Positions 39,101 to 46,602 of a stretch of 64,000 nt of DNA are shown here, in pieces. The notes under the pieces were generated by a model. That model had not been told where the DNA came from. It did no database searches and saw only the letters and a list, made by a program, of their open reading frames with translations. Position numbers and translations under genes: made by a program. The first letter of the stretch is position 1; each line of letters begins with the position of its first letter. The DNA is from a virus. The stretch covers positions 38,867-102,866 of the IMG/VR virus record IMGVR_UViG_3300021963_007290; one strand, 5' to 3'.

Positions 39101-41689
39101 ATAGCAACATTTACTAGTTCTTTGCCGGATTCATTTATTACTGGATCTCAAGTTAAAATAGAAGGATCTACTGTAGGATTTAATACAAATCGACTCTATA
39201 CAATAAATCGATATGATAATACTAGAGTTGGATTGGCCGAATCTGTTATAGGGAGTATATATCCCACAGATATCACCCGTGTTGAAAATAGCCCAACTTT
39301 ATATGCTGGATTAGCAGATTCTCCAGTAAGATTGGCTGTTACGGACACTTCAGTTTTTGGTACAGTTGGATCAATTGTGAGAGTAAATGTTTCTGGAATG
39401 AACAATTTCTTTAATGGAACACAAGATGCAAGGATTTCTTCATCAAGTATTTTAGAGTTAATTAATAGAACTAATCCGCACACACAAATTTCATATATTC
39501 CATATAATTTATCTAACATTGATACTACTGGTGTGGTTGGATTGGCAAATGCATTTAGAGTTGTTACTGTTCCCACTGGACACAATTTAGGATCTCCTGG
39601 CAATCAAAGCATTGGAGGATTGATTTATATGAGATCTTCCATACCAACTACAAACAACCCAATATCTTATGATGGAAGGTTTACAATTAGAGAAATTTTG
39701 GATGGTAATAGATTTACAATTGATCAAACTACAAGCAGTACTGCAACACAAAATCCAGGAGATTATGCTATAGTAGACACAAATGCATATTACGTTGGAG
39801 TTAACAGTGGTGCAAGAGTAACTACAACTTCAACTCATTTGCTAAGAAATTCTGATACGGTGACTCTTTTAGATAATCAGTCAGTTTTCCTAAGTCAAGA
39901 TTATACTGTGTCTGCAGTATATTCACCAACAATTGTTAGTTTAACTAATACGTATCCCACTTCAAATGAAAATACATTCAATTTCAAACAGTCATCGACA
40001 AATGGAAATATAACTCCAAAGAGACCAACTGGATCAACTACCGCAAAAATTAAAGTAAATAGAGTTCTTAATACATCAACTGGTGCCGGACAGTATTTAC
40101 TTCCAGGAACAACATCATCTACTGATTTTGTATCTGTTTCTGGCAACAATTATAGAACTGGTCAAAGATTTTTAGTTAGTGGTGGATTGTTGGGAGGGTC
40201 TAATCCCAATAATAATTTGATAGTTACTATAGGATCTGTAAGTAATTTAGGCGAACTTGTGTATATTAATGGAGATACTGCAGGTCTTGGCACATTGCCA
40301 ACGTATCAGGGGGATGCTGATAATACCCTCGACTATTCATTAAATGGATCTCTCATTGCGATAGAATCTAATGATTTTACTGGTGGTGGAATTGGTGCTC
40401 GGTTTAATATTGTCAGAAGTGGGACAAGAACTCCTGCCGGAATACCAACATATTCAAGTGTAACTATCGATAATGGTGGAAATAATTATACTCAAAGTAG
40501 TACTATTAGAATTCGTGGAGATCTTCTTGATGGACTTACTCCACTTAATGATCTTTATGTGAAAATTTTAAGTGTGAACGCTAGTGGAACAATTAATGGT
40601 ATTGCAATTACTGGCATTGCCTCAGATTCTTATGCAGTGTCTGGATTTAGCACAATTTATTATGATGGAACCACCAACGTATCAAGACCATATGGATTAG
40701 AAAGAACTGGAGATTTTGGATCACCTACAAGTCCTTCTTTACCTCCAACTCAAGGTGCATATTTGGAACAAAGACAAGATATGTTGTCTTTGGCTAGAGA
40801 AAATTTTGGTGGAGTTATAAAAATTGGTAAAGTTTATAGTGTTGGAAATCCTGAAAAATCTGCTTCTATTACATCATTATTTGTTTATGGAAATATGTGG
40901 CATAGTAATAATGCTGATGCTGTTGAGTATAATTTTGATAAAGTAACAAATACGGGAATTTGTACAATATATCTAGATGATGATAATGATGATGGTCTTC
41001 CCTTTAGAAATATGTCTGTACTTGATAGAGTTTTTATATATGATTCGGGAAGTCCATATTTAGATTATCCATTGGTCGGGTATGCACATACTATAATTCA
41101 GGTAAATAGTGTTGGTGGCAATGCAACCGGAACTAGAGATTTCATTGTAATAAATACGAAAAATTATAATGCAACAGCAAGTGATGACGATGGAGTAGGG
41201 GCTGGAGGATCTCCAATTAATTTAAAAATCATAAAAACAAATAATCCATTAATAGTACATGCACCCAATCATGGATTTTCAAATGATGAAAGAGTTATCA
41301 TTGGAATTACTACAGATAGATTCGGTCTCCCATACGGAACAAGTACTGGATTGGGAAATACAACTTATAGTATAACAAATGCAAACACAAATACATTTCA
41401 AGTTTACAATGATTCTGGAATAATTAACGCTGAATCACTTTTGAATGGTTCTACAACTCCTTTGGTTAATTATTGGTATGATTTTATTAGAGGAACAGAA
41501 ACTGGATTAAATGGCGAGGTTCAAGGAGTTGTTGGTAGTAACACTAACGATGGAAACAGGGCTCCTTTTGCTCAAATCATCTTAGCAAAAGGAGGAAGAG
41601 CGTCTGTCGTAGGAACAGGAGTTACTCCAGTTGATAATAGAATAGGATTAGCAAAAGCAATTTCGGATTTTATAGTAGAAACTATATAA
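33131..41689 (+). CDS. Giant virion adhesin-like protein (2852 aa) with PA14-like domain and repeats
   Basis: The largest gene in the window. The N-terminus (MAFYGSASANLSPILFKGNL) resembles cyanophage structural proteins. About residues 483-540 read like a PA14/GLEYA lectin-type domain: IMIIGYFRPPSSGIYKFKL, then NCGPCAIWIS. Residues 994-1113 are twelve tandem 10-residue repeats. From about residue 1150 to 2250 a domain of about 70-80 residues recurs many times, with TNHTFNVGDSIIVRG, QFDN and S-x-x-F-x-L elements, as in phage fibre modules. Four copies of an LxGGSxxNDL-type motif occur at nt 35600-35690, 35840-35930, 40140-40230 and 40480-40580. It probably forms a long multi-domain fibre or baseplate plate. 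Its size is far above T4 fibre proteins. It has no exact late promoter directly before it. Confidence 0.62.
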   Translation: MAFYGSASANLSPILFKGNLFSEGVNIVMHSDVSLSMSIPSPISAASTNYTIAPRTTGNFDNFSANYRNSPFYDGIFPAYLQQYLIKNKVGDSSRSPNLYSYFDSSPRRIPASDGTDLSPKQFTVENTENYTFSDASILARDTISVANYPNLGNLKDTKTFYDFWRNRYIDINFRSASQSFTSTYPFNIAAFNSRLSGVDSVQSSITLYDSTVNNNSARLSYYSEDVQGNILSIYYSGISSSPSVKIQGTELIEGDISKSLIGGDLYKIPRRKLPTYLITASNEQDNAAADISSTTFQARSNVGYSTDKYGFSSQGLYARRYRGCIANVTWNSVIKKSGNDYQAGSEQYQAWINEYAVPLPFGSITSGIGEDAYGVNWFNNGRTISSNPSYTGNVRFTLDIGGTSQVQYYYQSGSNYFYEPTYPTNTSNTDVEFPNAYVPPFLKTLANYDVNFNPAATGTSTNLTQRAVTDRNRYGAFWGPFNSIDRIRSDIQNYTIMIIGYFRPPSSGIYKFKLTNCGPCAIWISSDARLVPSGTTWTTASSVLNDEDVYSRWNNPSTATLASPQTTAARYLASNPGPSDSIDDWNSVYGSDPQIVSDYLEMTGGRYYPIRIIFSNPGNELLTGSDSNGFSVPNSAGEISCDGTALSSQLNPSFLRLLVSNAKTKPDPTQSLPSILDTEWNLSTIGGTPIFYGGLDVWKYGSPFFPLPVTPINKTIKSEIVERNLRVISLSSYDSDDGYDGVFFLEKPEVSAENQRYRYITLSGDDYKKSDRPNPPSDTNWRFGKYFTPITYSISNPTIVSGSGANLSLNVTRLNDRYLTSASSGGVGFKTGDRIRVSNTSLGGNAALNDLLLSVSNVVSESYTETGNLEGSTRTDLPSFFVFKNEDGNNVADYTVKVNTADAGSGYSVGDRLIISGNLLDGSSVNDINIRVDQVGAGGTIIAITPILGATNYGSPTNRIGYTVDLNEFNPIGYSSVSFSYNPCTIGYRFNNISGAAYSTASITGISYTTLPVTGAAYSSFSITGIAYTTGSIVSIGYSTADIVSIAYTSRSITSIGYSAVSITGIAYTNADIVSIGYSSASVTAIGYTSPQVVSIGYTAFGVDNISYPESITISSIVDTGGNPGNTNVEITLTGAPDLQVNPIVSPNGFVIISGTGDSRIDGRREVASIVNANTLEIIPQTPITSTLLISPLFAKLIVEDDNIAGNPVGYGSTALLTTTTNHTFNVGDSIIVRGVQNPQYTSWNSTFVIEGVDSPTSVWLQNTGTVGLFTATTLGQEVGVGLTVGYDQSELQLEIERPVPYQLEVGMGITVFGVTGESAIYNNGYVVRSILASDGSGPYKFDLLQDQTPTQLALSGSTGRVGIHTISGIATVTSTSVFGIPGDLINLKIENSPSSFFNQVFDGAVILDSSRILLGPDSYRNSTTPNPQEYASINTNPSTLSGRVGSPLQIIYNNLTAGYTFKVNDTIDVYNCSEPSYNTVPNSIPISYYTISSIDSIFGQSVLTLTKVSTASTIFSSVGLSGKIGVRGLPPIVTTSTVSGLSTVFGSVGQNIQFAIKNSLKQNLNSDLITYNGRIISSDQILVTSPAAANPLERNDNYNVVGSGGTVGLSGAKLRVITSTNHGFVVGNSVRLQNIADQPIYNGTYIVDRIVNSNTFEVDTTPSTTWTPSTTYDRAGTSGLVGLRANAVVTTLASHPFINGNEVKIQSTGNSDFDNKTYFVQIIDSTKFTLQSTSADPYTDDFTTAGALNGIVGLLNYPATVQYSSSYVFNTNDKVSIANTTKTYGTSNGRYTITRIDNSRFTLDVNADSATDISSKDTSGLIGLMNARPVVTYVTNHFGNINTDLKIKTNDSIKIQSTGLSQFDNIVFTATLIANGDPNGTFGISGNNIENSFTSLSQPNFTSFTGSAIGGLIGSRLRIRSVGHNLSATGTVRIQGTQSNQFDGNATYTVFDSNNIDLTNNSSDSTTDFTKTEGSSSLARLGPHGYPAIATFTSSLPDSFITGSQVKIEGSTVGFNTNRLYTINRYDNTRVGLAESVIGSIYPTDITRVENSPTLYAGLADSPVRLAVTDTSVFGTVGSIVRVNVSGMNNFFNGTQDARISSSSILELINRTNPHTQISYIPYNLSNIDTTGVVGLANAFRVVTVPTGHNLGSPGNQSIGGLIYMRSSIPTTNNPISYDGRFTIREILDGNRFTIDQTTSSTATQNPGDYAIVDTNAYYVGVNSGARVTTTSTHLLRNSDTVTLLDNQSVFLSQDYTVSAVYSPTIVSLTNTYPTSNENTFNFKQSSTNGNITPKRPTGSTTAKIKVNRVLNTSTGAGQYLLPGTTSSTDFVSVSGNNYRTGQRFLVSGGLLGGSNPNNNLIVTIGSVSNLGELVYINGDTAGLGTLPTYQGDADNTLDYSLNGSLIAIESNDFTGGGIGARFNIVRSGTRTPAGIPTYSSVTIDNGGNNYTQSSTIRIRGDLLDGLTPLNDLYVKILSVNASGTINGIAITGIASDSYAVSGFSTIYYDGTTNVSRPYGLERTGDFGSPTSPSLPPTQGAYLEQRQDMLSLARENFGGVIKIGKVYSVGNPEKSASITSLFVYGNMWHSNNADAVEYNFDKVTNTGICTIYLDDDNDDGLPFRNMSVLDRVFIYDSGSPYLDYPLVGYAHTIIQVNSVGGNATGTRDFIVINTKNYNATASDDDGVGAGGSPINLKIIKTNNPLIVHAPNHGFSNDERVIIGITTDRFGLPYGTSTGLGNTTYSITNANTNTFQVYNDSGIINAESLLNGSTTPLVNYWYDFIRGTETGLNGEVQGVVGSNTNDGNRAPFAQIILAKGGRASVVGTGVTPVDNRIGLAKAISDFIVETI
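36110..36469 (+). repeat. Twelve tandem 30-bp / 10-aa repeats
   Basis: Residues 994-1113 of the 2852-residue protein. Each unit follows the pattern [IV]-x-x-[IA]-x-Y-[ST]-x-x-x, for example ITGIAYTTGS, IVSIGYSTAD, IVSIAYTSRS and VTAIGYTSPQ. The register holds for all twelve units without insertion. One Tyr at the same position per unit suggests a stacked beta-roll or beta-solenoid with a tyrosine ladder. Confidence 0.85.
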
Positions 41690-41707
41690 TCTCAAAATAA
41701 TAAATTC

Positions 41708-41714
41708 ATAAATA
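41708..41714 (+). promoter_or_regulatory. Late promoter core ATAAATA
   Basis: ATAAATA preceded by C, 38 bases before the ATG of the first beta-helix fibre gene. The leader carries a GGGT / ACCC pairing (41734-41751 region) but no convincing terminator. Confidence 0.62.
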
Positions 41715-41751
41715 ACTAATAAGAAGATAAAAAGGGTGGATAGGGAAACCC

Positions 41752-44700
41752 ATGGCCTCAATCAATAAGAATTTTGTTGTAAGAAATGGTCTTGAGGTAA
41801 ATAACAGTTTAATTTATGCTGAAATAACTAATAGAAGAGTTGGTATTGGTATAACAACTCCTATTAGAAGGTTGCACGTAAAGGGTGGTGCATATTTTGA
41901 TCCTGGCCTTGAAGTTTTAGGAATTGTAACTTCCAGTGGATTAGTTGTAGGTGGAACTGGAACAATTCAAGATCTGATTGTTCCTACTAGTGGTATAATA
42001 AACAATTTAACTGTAGGAAATTTAGATGTAGCATTTAATGCTGAAGTAGGGCAGGATCTTACGGTAGGGGGAAGATTATTTGTAGATCAATATTATGGAA
42101 ATGGTGACACATTAAGTGGAATTGTTACTCAAATTGTTGCTGGTGCTGGAATTTCGATTACAGCAACTCAAGAACCAGGAAAAGGCATTGTAACAATTGA
42201 TGCATTTTCTCCTGTAGGGAAAACAGTATTTGTAACCCAAAATGGAAACGATAATAATACAGGATTGAGTTTAGATGATGCTAAAAAAACAATTAAGGCA
42301 GCTGCAGCAACTGCATTAACAAGAGATACTATTAAAGTTTATCCTGGTGTTTATGTAGAAGATAATCCTATCATCTTAAATGAACTTGTTTCAATGGAGG
42401 GTGGTGAATTAAGAAACGTAGTTATAACTCCAAGATTCCCAGAACGAGATATGTTCTATGTGAATAATGGATGTCACGTAACAGACATGAGTTTTATTGG
42501 TGTTCCAGCAAGAGATGGAGCAGCAATGGTTGCTTTAGAACAACTTCGTGGAGTAAAGGAAGATAGATATTTTGATGCTGCACGAATGATCCGATTTAAT
42601 TTGGATTATATTGCAAGAGAATCGGTTGGATTTTTGACTAGTGGGTATAGTGGATTTGCTGGAGATCACCTCGCACAAGATGCTGCTAAAAAAATAGATG
42701 CGAATATCAATTTTATTGCCGCAGAAACGATTGGATTTTTAACCAGCACTGCATATTTAAATCCACCATTTATAATTACAAATGCCATAGGTGTTGCAAC
42801 TCATCCAATTAATTGTGAAGATGATATTAAAGATATTCTTAGATCTTTATCTAATGATTTAAAAGCAGGAAGCAATAAAAAAATAATAGGAGCAGGTTTA
42901 TCTTATTATAGTGATGAAACTCTATTGCATATCACTGGAGATGATCCAAATGGAAATTCAATATTAAATGCAACTGTAGAGGCAATAAATTATGCAGTAG
43001 GTATTGTTACAACTATTGTTAGAGATAGAGATTGGGCACTTCAATCTGGAGTAACAACTTATGCTGCATCTAGAGAAATATATCAAGATTTTTCTTATAG
43101 TCCACTTCCGGGAAATTGTGCTGGAACAATTTCAATAATTGAAAATGAAAGAGATACTTTACTTACAATACTTCAAGATGGTCCAAATTCTGCATTTAAT
43201 GTTACAGGAATAACAACTGTTTATGGAGTAAACCTTGAAGTAAAAGAAGATTGTGTTGATGATGTTAAAAATGTTTGGAAGCAAATTGTATTTGATTTAA
43301 CCCGAGGTGGAAATAGCAAAGTAGTAGAAGCAGGAAAAATTTATTTTGATGATAATGGAACATCTACATGGGATTTAAAACCTTTATTAAAAAATCCAAG
43401 TGAAGTAGAACAAACAATAGTAACATTAGAACATTCACTTGAGATAGCAAAATCAGTTGTTAATAATAATTGTTTTGGTCAATTTGGAGCATATTTTGCA
43501 GGAATTACTACATATCCAAAACTATATGTTTTAGATGCATGGTATGATAATCATTGCGGTCTTATGACTGTTTTTGTAGGTGATTCTGATGGAACTCCAG
43601 TTCCGATGCAAGAAGCTGGATTATTACCTGGAGACCCTGTTTATTTTAAAGATTTGGTATTTGGTTGCGGTAGTGGAACAGTAGGACCAAACGCATTTAG
43701 CACAGCAGTATTCCCATCAAAAGAAGCACAAACAGAATATGGTGGAAATTATTATGGCAATACTTTCTGCGTATGGACTGTAGATCCTGACATTCAAGAT
43801 CAATTTGGAAGTAATACATTCCAAGTTCTTGTAGGACCTTCAACAATCAGTCATTATTATTCAAATGACACTACAACTACCCCACCATCGGTAATTAGTG
43901 ATTGGGATAGCACTCAAACAATTAATCATGGATATAATTCTGGAATTGTTGAAAGAAAGACCAATTTCCAGAAAGAATATACACAAATAAAAGATCTTGC
44001 AATACAAAAAGATCCGACAATTGGATGTGAAGAATTTTATCCACAAGGATTTAATGAATCTGTTGCTGGATGTAAAAATGTTATTTCATCATTAACTTCA
44101 TTAGTAGGAGTCGTGACTTCAATTTTAGGATATGGGGCAACGAGTGGAATCTCTACTTCATATCCTGGAAATAGAGGGGAAGGAATTCCATCATCTAACT
44201 TAAAGTATGTAAGCACTGCTGCATATGATAATATTAAAGGAAAAGTAATTGTTACTGTTCCAGGATTAAATGCGGTAAAAGGTGATAGAATAGAACTTCG
44301 CGATCTGACATTCTCATGTAACTCAGGTGGTCCAACAAGTTCTCAAAAATTCCCATCAGGAACTTATGGATACAGTTTTTATATTGACAAAAAGATTGGA
44401 GATAACTATACATTAAACGTTGGAACGTCAACGTTGCCCCATACTTATGAAGGTGGTGGATATGTAATTGATAGAACTTTTGATATAGCAACTGCTCCTT
44501 ATAATCATACAACAGGCATTGTCACAATAACTGCACCAGGAGCTTATGTATCCAGGGGGGATATTGTTACGATCAGAGATTTATTATACAATTGTGGAGG
44601 ACCCTCTGCGGTAACTTTCCCAAATGAGGCAGTTCAGACGGAATATGGTGGCAAATTCTATGGAAACAATTTCACTGTAGTTGATATCGTTTCGGATCGT

Positions 44701-46227
44701 GTTTATGACGCAGTTGATTGTCAATATACACATACGACAGGATTAACAACAATAACTGTTATTAATCCAAATTTCTCAGTATCTGAAGGAGATCTTGTAG
44801 AGATAAGAAATTTTGAATTTGATTGTACAAGTGGAGCAGCAACAACTACAATCTATCCAACAGGAAATAGTGGTGGATTTGTATTTAAAGTTTATGCTGT
44901 TTCTGGAGACGACTTTGAAATTTATACAGGTGAAGGTCCATTCCCCCACACTTATGTCCAAGGTGGAACGGTAAGAAATGTCACTCAAAGAAAGAGCAGT
45001 ACATTTACTTTGGATGTTGGAATTTCAACAATACCTCATACTTATGTTGGTCCTTCTGGATATATAATTCCCCCATATTCTCCAGGTGTTGGTCCCATTA
45101 CTCAAGGTCCATATATTAGAAACTGTACTAACTTTGTTGCTAATAGTATTGGAATGAAAGTTGACGGTTTTGATGCTGAACCAGGAAATGAAGATGACAT
45201 TGGTGTAACTGGTACAATGAGTGTTGACTCATATACTCAGTATAATCAAGGTGGTATTGGAGTTTCAATTACTAACGGTGGATACGCTCAGTTGGTTTCT
45301 ATCTTTACCATTTGCGATGACATTGCAATTTATACTGGATCTGGTGGACAATGTGACCTTACAAACTCAAATGCTTCTTTTGGTAACTATGGATTGTATT
45401 CAAATGGAGTTGGTGATGCTAGAAGTAAATCAATTTATCATACAACGGGATTTGTTGCTGAACAAGCTTTAGTTGAGCAAGATAGAATAATTATTGCCGG
45501 TGTAGGAACATATAGACCTTATGATGGACAAGCTTTATACTTTGGTGAATTATTTAAGAGTGTTAAAAAATTAACGGTATTGAATGGAGGAAGTGGATAT
45601 AGTGCTTTAGTTCCACCAAATGTAACTGTTGAAGAACCACCAGCAGATGCAAGAGGTATTAAAGCTGAAGGTAGTGTCAACGTCGATCCATCTACTGGAG
45701 CGATAACTTCAATTGACGTAATTAGTGAAGGTAGTCAGTATAGAGGTGTCCCAATAGTTACCATTGATCCTCCACCACCTGGAGGAACTCAAGCTACTGC
45801 ACAAGCAGAAATGGAGCCAATATATTATTATATTGAAAGTGCCACAATTCCTTATAATAATGGTATCACAGGAATTTCAACAGTTGTCCTAACTCAGAAT
45901 CTAAATAATACAATAGAAAGAGATACTACAGTATATTTTTCTAGATTAAGTTTGCAAATTGCAACAACTATTTCATTTGAATGGGTTGGTGCAGGAACAA
46001 ACATCAACAAAGCAAAGCCTGCACTTGGAGGCGTAACAATTGCCGAAAATGAAGTTGTTAAATTGAATGGTGGTCAGGTTGTATTTACAAGTACAAACCA
46101 AGCAGGTAACTTTAGAATTGGAACTGATTTAACTATTAATCAGTTGACTGGAACAATCACTGGTCGAGCATTTAGTCAAAGTTTATTACAAACAGTAACT
46201 CCACTCATCATCGCATTAGGTAAGTAA
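41752..46227 (+). CDS. Tail-fibre-type protein with beta-helix module (1491 aa), cassette 1
   Basis: The N-terminus has a fibre-style opening (MASINKNFVVRNGLEVNNSL, then RRVGIGITTPIRRLHVKGG), as in trimeric phage fibres. Residues about 155-235 form the beta-helix entry module: VTQNGNDNNTGLSLDDAKKT, VYPGVYVEDNPIIL, then a GxL...VxITP stretch. The middle repeats 'T-x-T-x-P-G-x-x-x-x-x-G-D-x-x-x-I-R-D-L' modules. A helical insertion (about 258-300) is also present. Near the C-terminus is a G-x-GY...V-x-V-x-x-P motif (GGSGYSALVPPNVTVEEP), and the end reads FTSTNQAGNFRIG with TITGRAFSQSLL. The same C-terminal block closes the protein at 52714. It is followed by the 122-residue and collagen-like genes. 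Confidence 0.66.
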   Translation: MASINKNFVVRNGLEVNNSLIYAEITNRRVGIGITTPIRRLHVKGGAYFDPGLEVLGIVTSSGLVVGGTGTIQDLIVPTSGIINNLTVGNLDVAFNAEVGQDLTVGGRLFVDQYYGNGDTLSGIVTQIVAGAGISITATQEPGKGIVTIDAFSPVGKTVFVTQNGNDNNTGLSLDDAKKTIKAAAATALTRDTIKVYPGVYVEDNPIILNELVSMEGGELRNVVITPRFPERDMFYVNNGCHVTDMSFIGVPARDGAAMVALEQLRGVKEDRYFDAARMIRFNLDYIARESVGFLTSGYSGFAGDHLAQDAAKKIDANINFIAAETIGFLTSTAYLNPPFIITNAIGVATHPINCEDDIKDILRSLSNDLKAGSNKKIIGAGLSYYSDETLLHITGDDPNGNSILNATVEAINYAVGIVTTIVRDRDWALQSGVTTYAASREIYQDFSYSPLPGNCAGTISIIENERDTLLTILQDGPNSAFNVTGITTVYGVNLEVKEDCVDDVKNVWKQIVFDLTRGGNSKVVEAGKIYFDDNGTSTWDLKPLLKNPSEVEQTIVTLEHSLEIAKSVVNNNCFGQFGAYFAGITTYPKLYVLDAWYDNHCGLMTVFVGDSDGTPVPMQEAGLLPGDPVYFKDLVFGCGSGTVGPNAFSTAVFPSKEAQTEYGGNYYGNTFCVWTVDPDIQDQFGSNTFQVLVGPSTISHYYSNDTTTTPPSVISDWDSTQTINHGYNSGIVERKTNFQKEYTQIKDLAIQKDPTIGCEEFYPQGFNESVAGCKNVISSLTSLVGVVTSILGYGATSGISTSYPGNRGEGIPSSNLKYVSTAAYDNIKGKVIVTVPGLNAVKGDRIELRDLTFSCNSGGPTSSQKFPSGTYGYSFYIDKKIGDNYTLNVGTSTLPHTYEGGGYVIDRTFDIATAPYNHTTGIVTITAPGAYVSRGDIVTIRDLLYNCGGPSAVTFPNEAVQTEYGGKFYGNNFTVVDIVSDRVYDAVDCQYTHTTGLTTITVINPNFSVSEGDLVEIRNFEFDCTSGAATTTIYPTGNSGGFVFKVYAVSGDDFEIYTGEGPFPHTYVQGGTVRNVTQRKSSTFTLDVGISTIPHTYVGPSGYIIPPYSPGVGPITQGPYIRNCTNFVANSIGMKVDGFDAEPGNEDDIGVTGTMSVDSYTQYNQGGIGVSITNGGYAQLVSIFTICDDIAIYTGSGGQCDLTNSNASFGNYGLYSNGVGDARSKSIYHTTGFVAEQALVEQDRIIIAGVGTYRPYDGQALYFGELFKSVKKLTVLNGGSGYSALVPPNVTVEEPPADARGIKAEGSVNVDPSTGAITSIDVISEGSQYRGVPIVTIDPPPPGGTQATAQAEMEPIYYYIESATIPYNNGITGISTVVLTQNLNNTIERDTTVYFSRLSLQIATTISFEWVGAGTNINKAKPALGGVTIAENEVVKLNGGQVVFTSTNQAGNFRIGTDLTINQLTGTITGRAFSQSLLQTVTPLIIALGK

Positions 46228-46228
46228 A

Positions 46229-46597
46229 ATGGCAGCAATTGCACTTAATAAATTTAGAACAATTAGAACAAGAATCACATCTAATAATGTTGGCATTTAT
46301 ACTTGTCCTATTGGTGTTGCTAGTATTATTATTAATTGGCAAATTACTAACGTTTCTACAGGTAGTTCAGTAGGAATTGCAAGTATAACTGCAATACATG
46401 CAAGAGATCCAGATCCAATTACTGGAATTGTAAGTTTTAAAATGGCCAACCAAATAATTATACCTCCAAATGATGGATATAATATCGTTGGCGATGGACG
46501 ACTTGCATTAGAAACCAATGATGTCCTTTTCATTTCTGCATCAGAAAATTGGAAACTTGAGTCAATTTTAAGCGTATTGGAAACTGCTAAACAGTAA
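46229..46597 (+). CDS. Small structural protein (122 aa), cassette 1
   Basis: Begins with MAAIALNKFRTIRTRIT and ends with ENWKLESILSVLETAK. The pattern matches the 109-residue protein at 54583: both start M-A-x-[IL]-A-L-N-x-F-[RK]-T and end L-x-[FS]-I-x-S-[IV]-L-E-T. Both lie between a beta-helix fibre gene and a collagen-like fibre gene. The beta-rich middle (GIYTCPIGVASIIINWQI) suggests a compact beta-sandwich that may link or cap fibre parts. Function is inferred only from position. It begins one base after the preceding stop codon. Confidence 0.58.
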   Translation: MAAIALNKFRTIRTRITSNNVGIYTCPIGVASIIINWQITNVSTGSSVGIASITAIHARDPDPITGIVSFKMANQIIIPPNDGYNIVGDGRLALETNDVLFISASENWKLESILSVLETAKQ

Positions 46598-46602
46598 GAT
46601 AA

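Noticed and set aside
41715-41751. Possible terminator before the 1491-residue fibre gene
   Set aside because: Only a 4-bp GGGT/ACCC pairing, no U-run, and it lies downstream of a late promoter.
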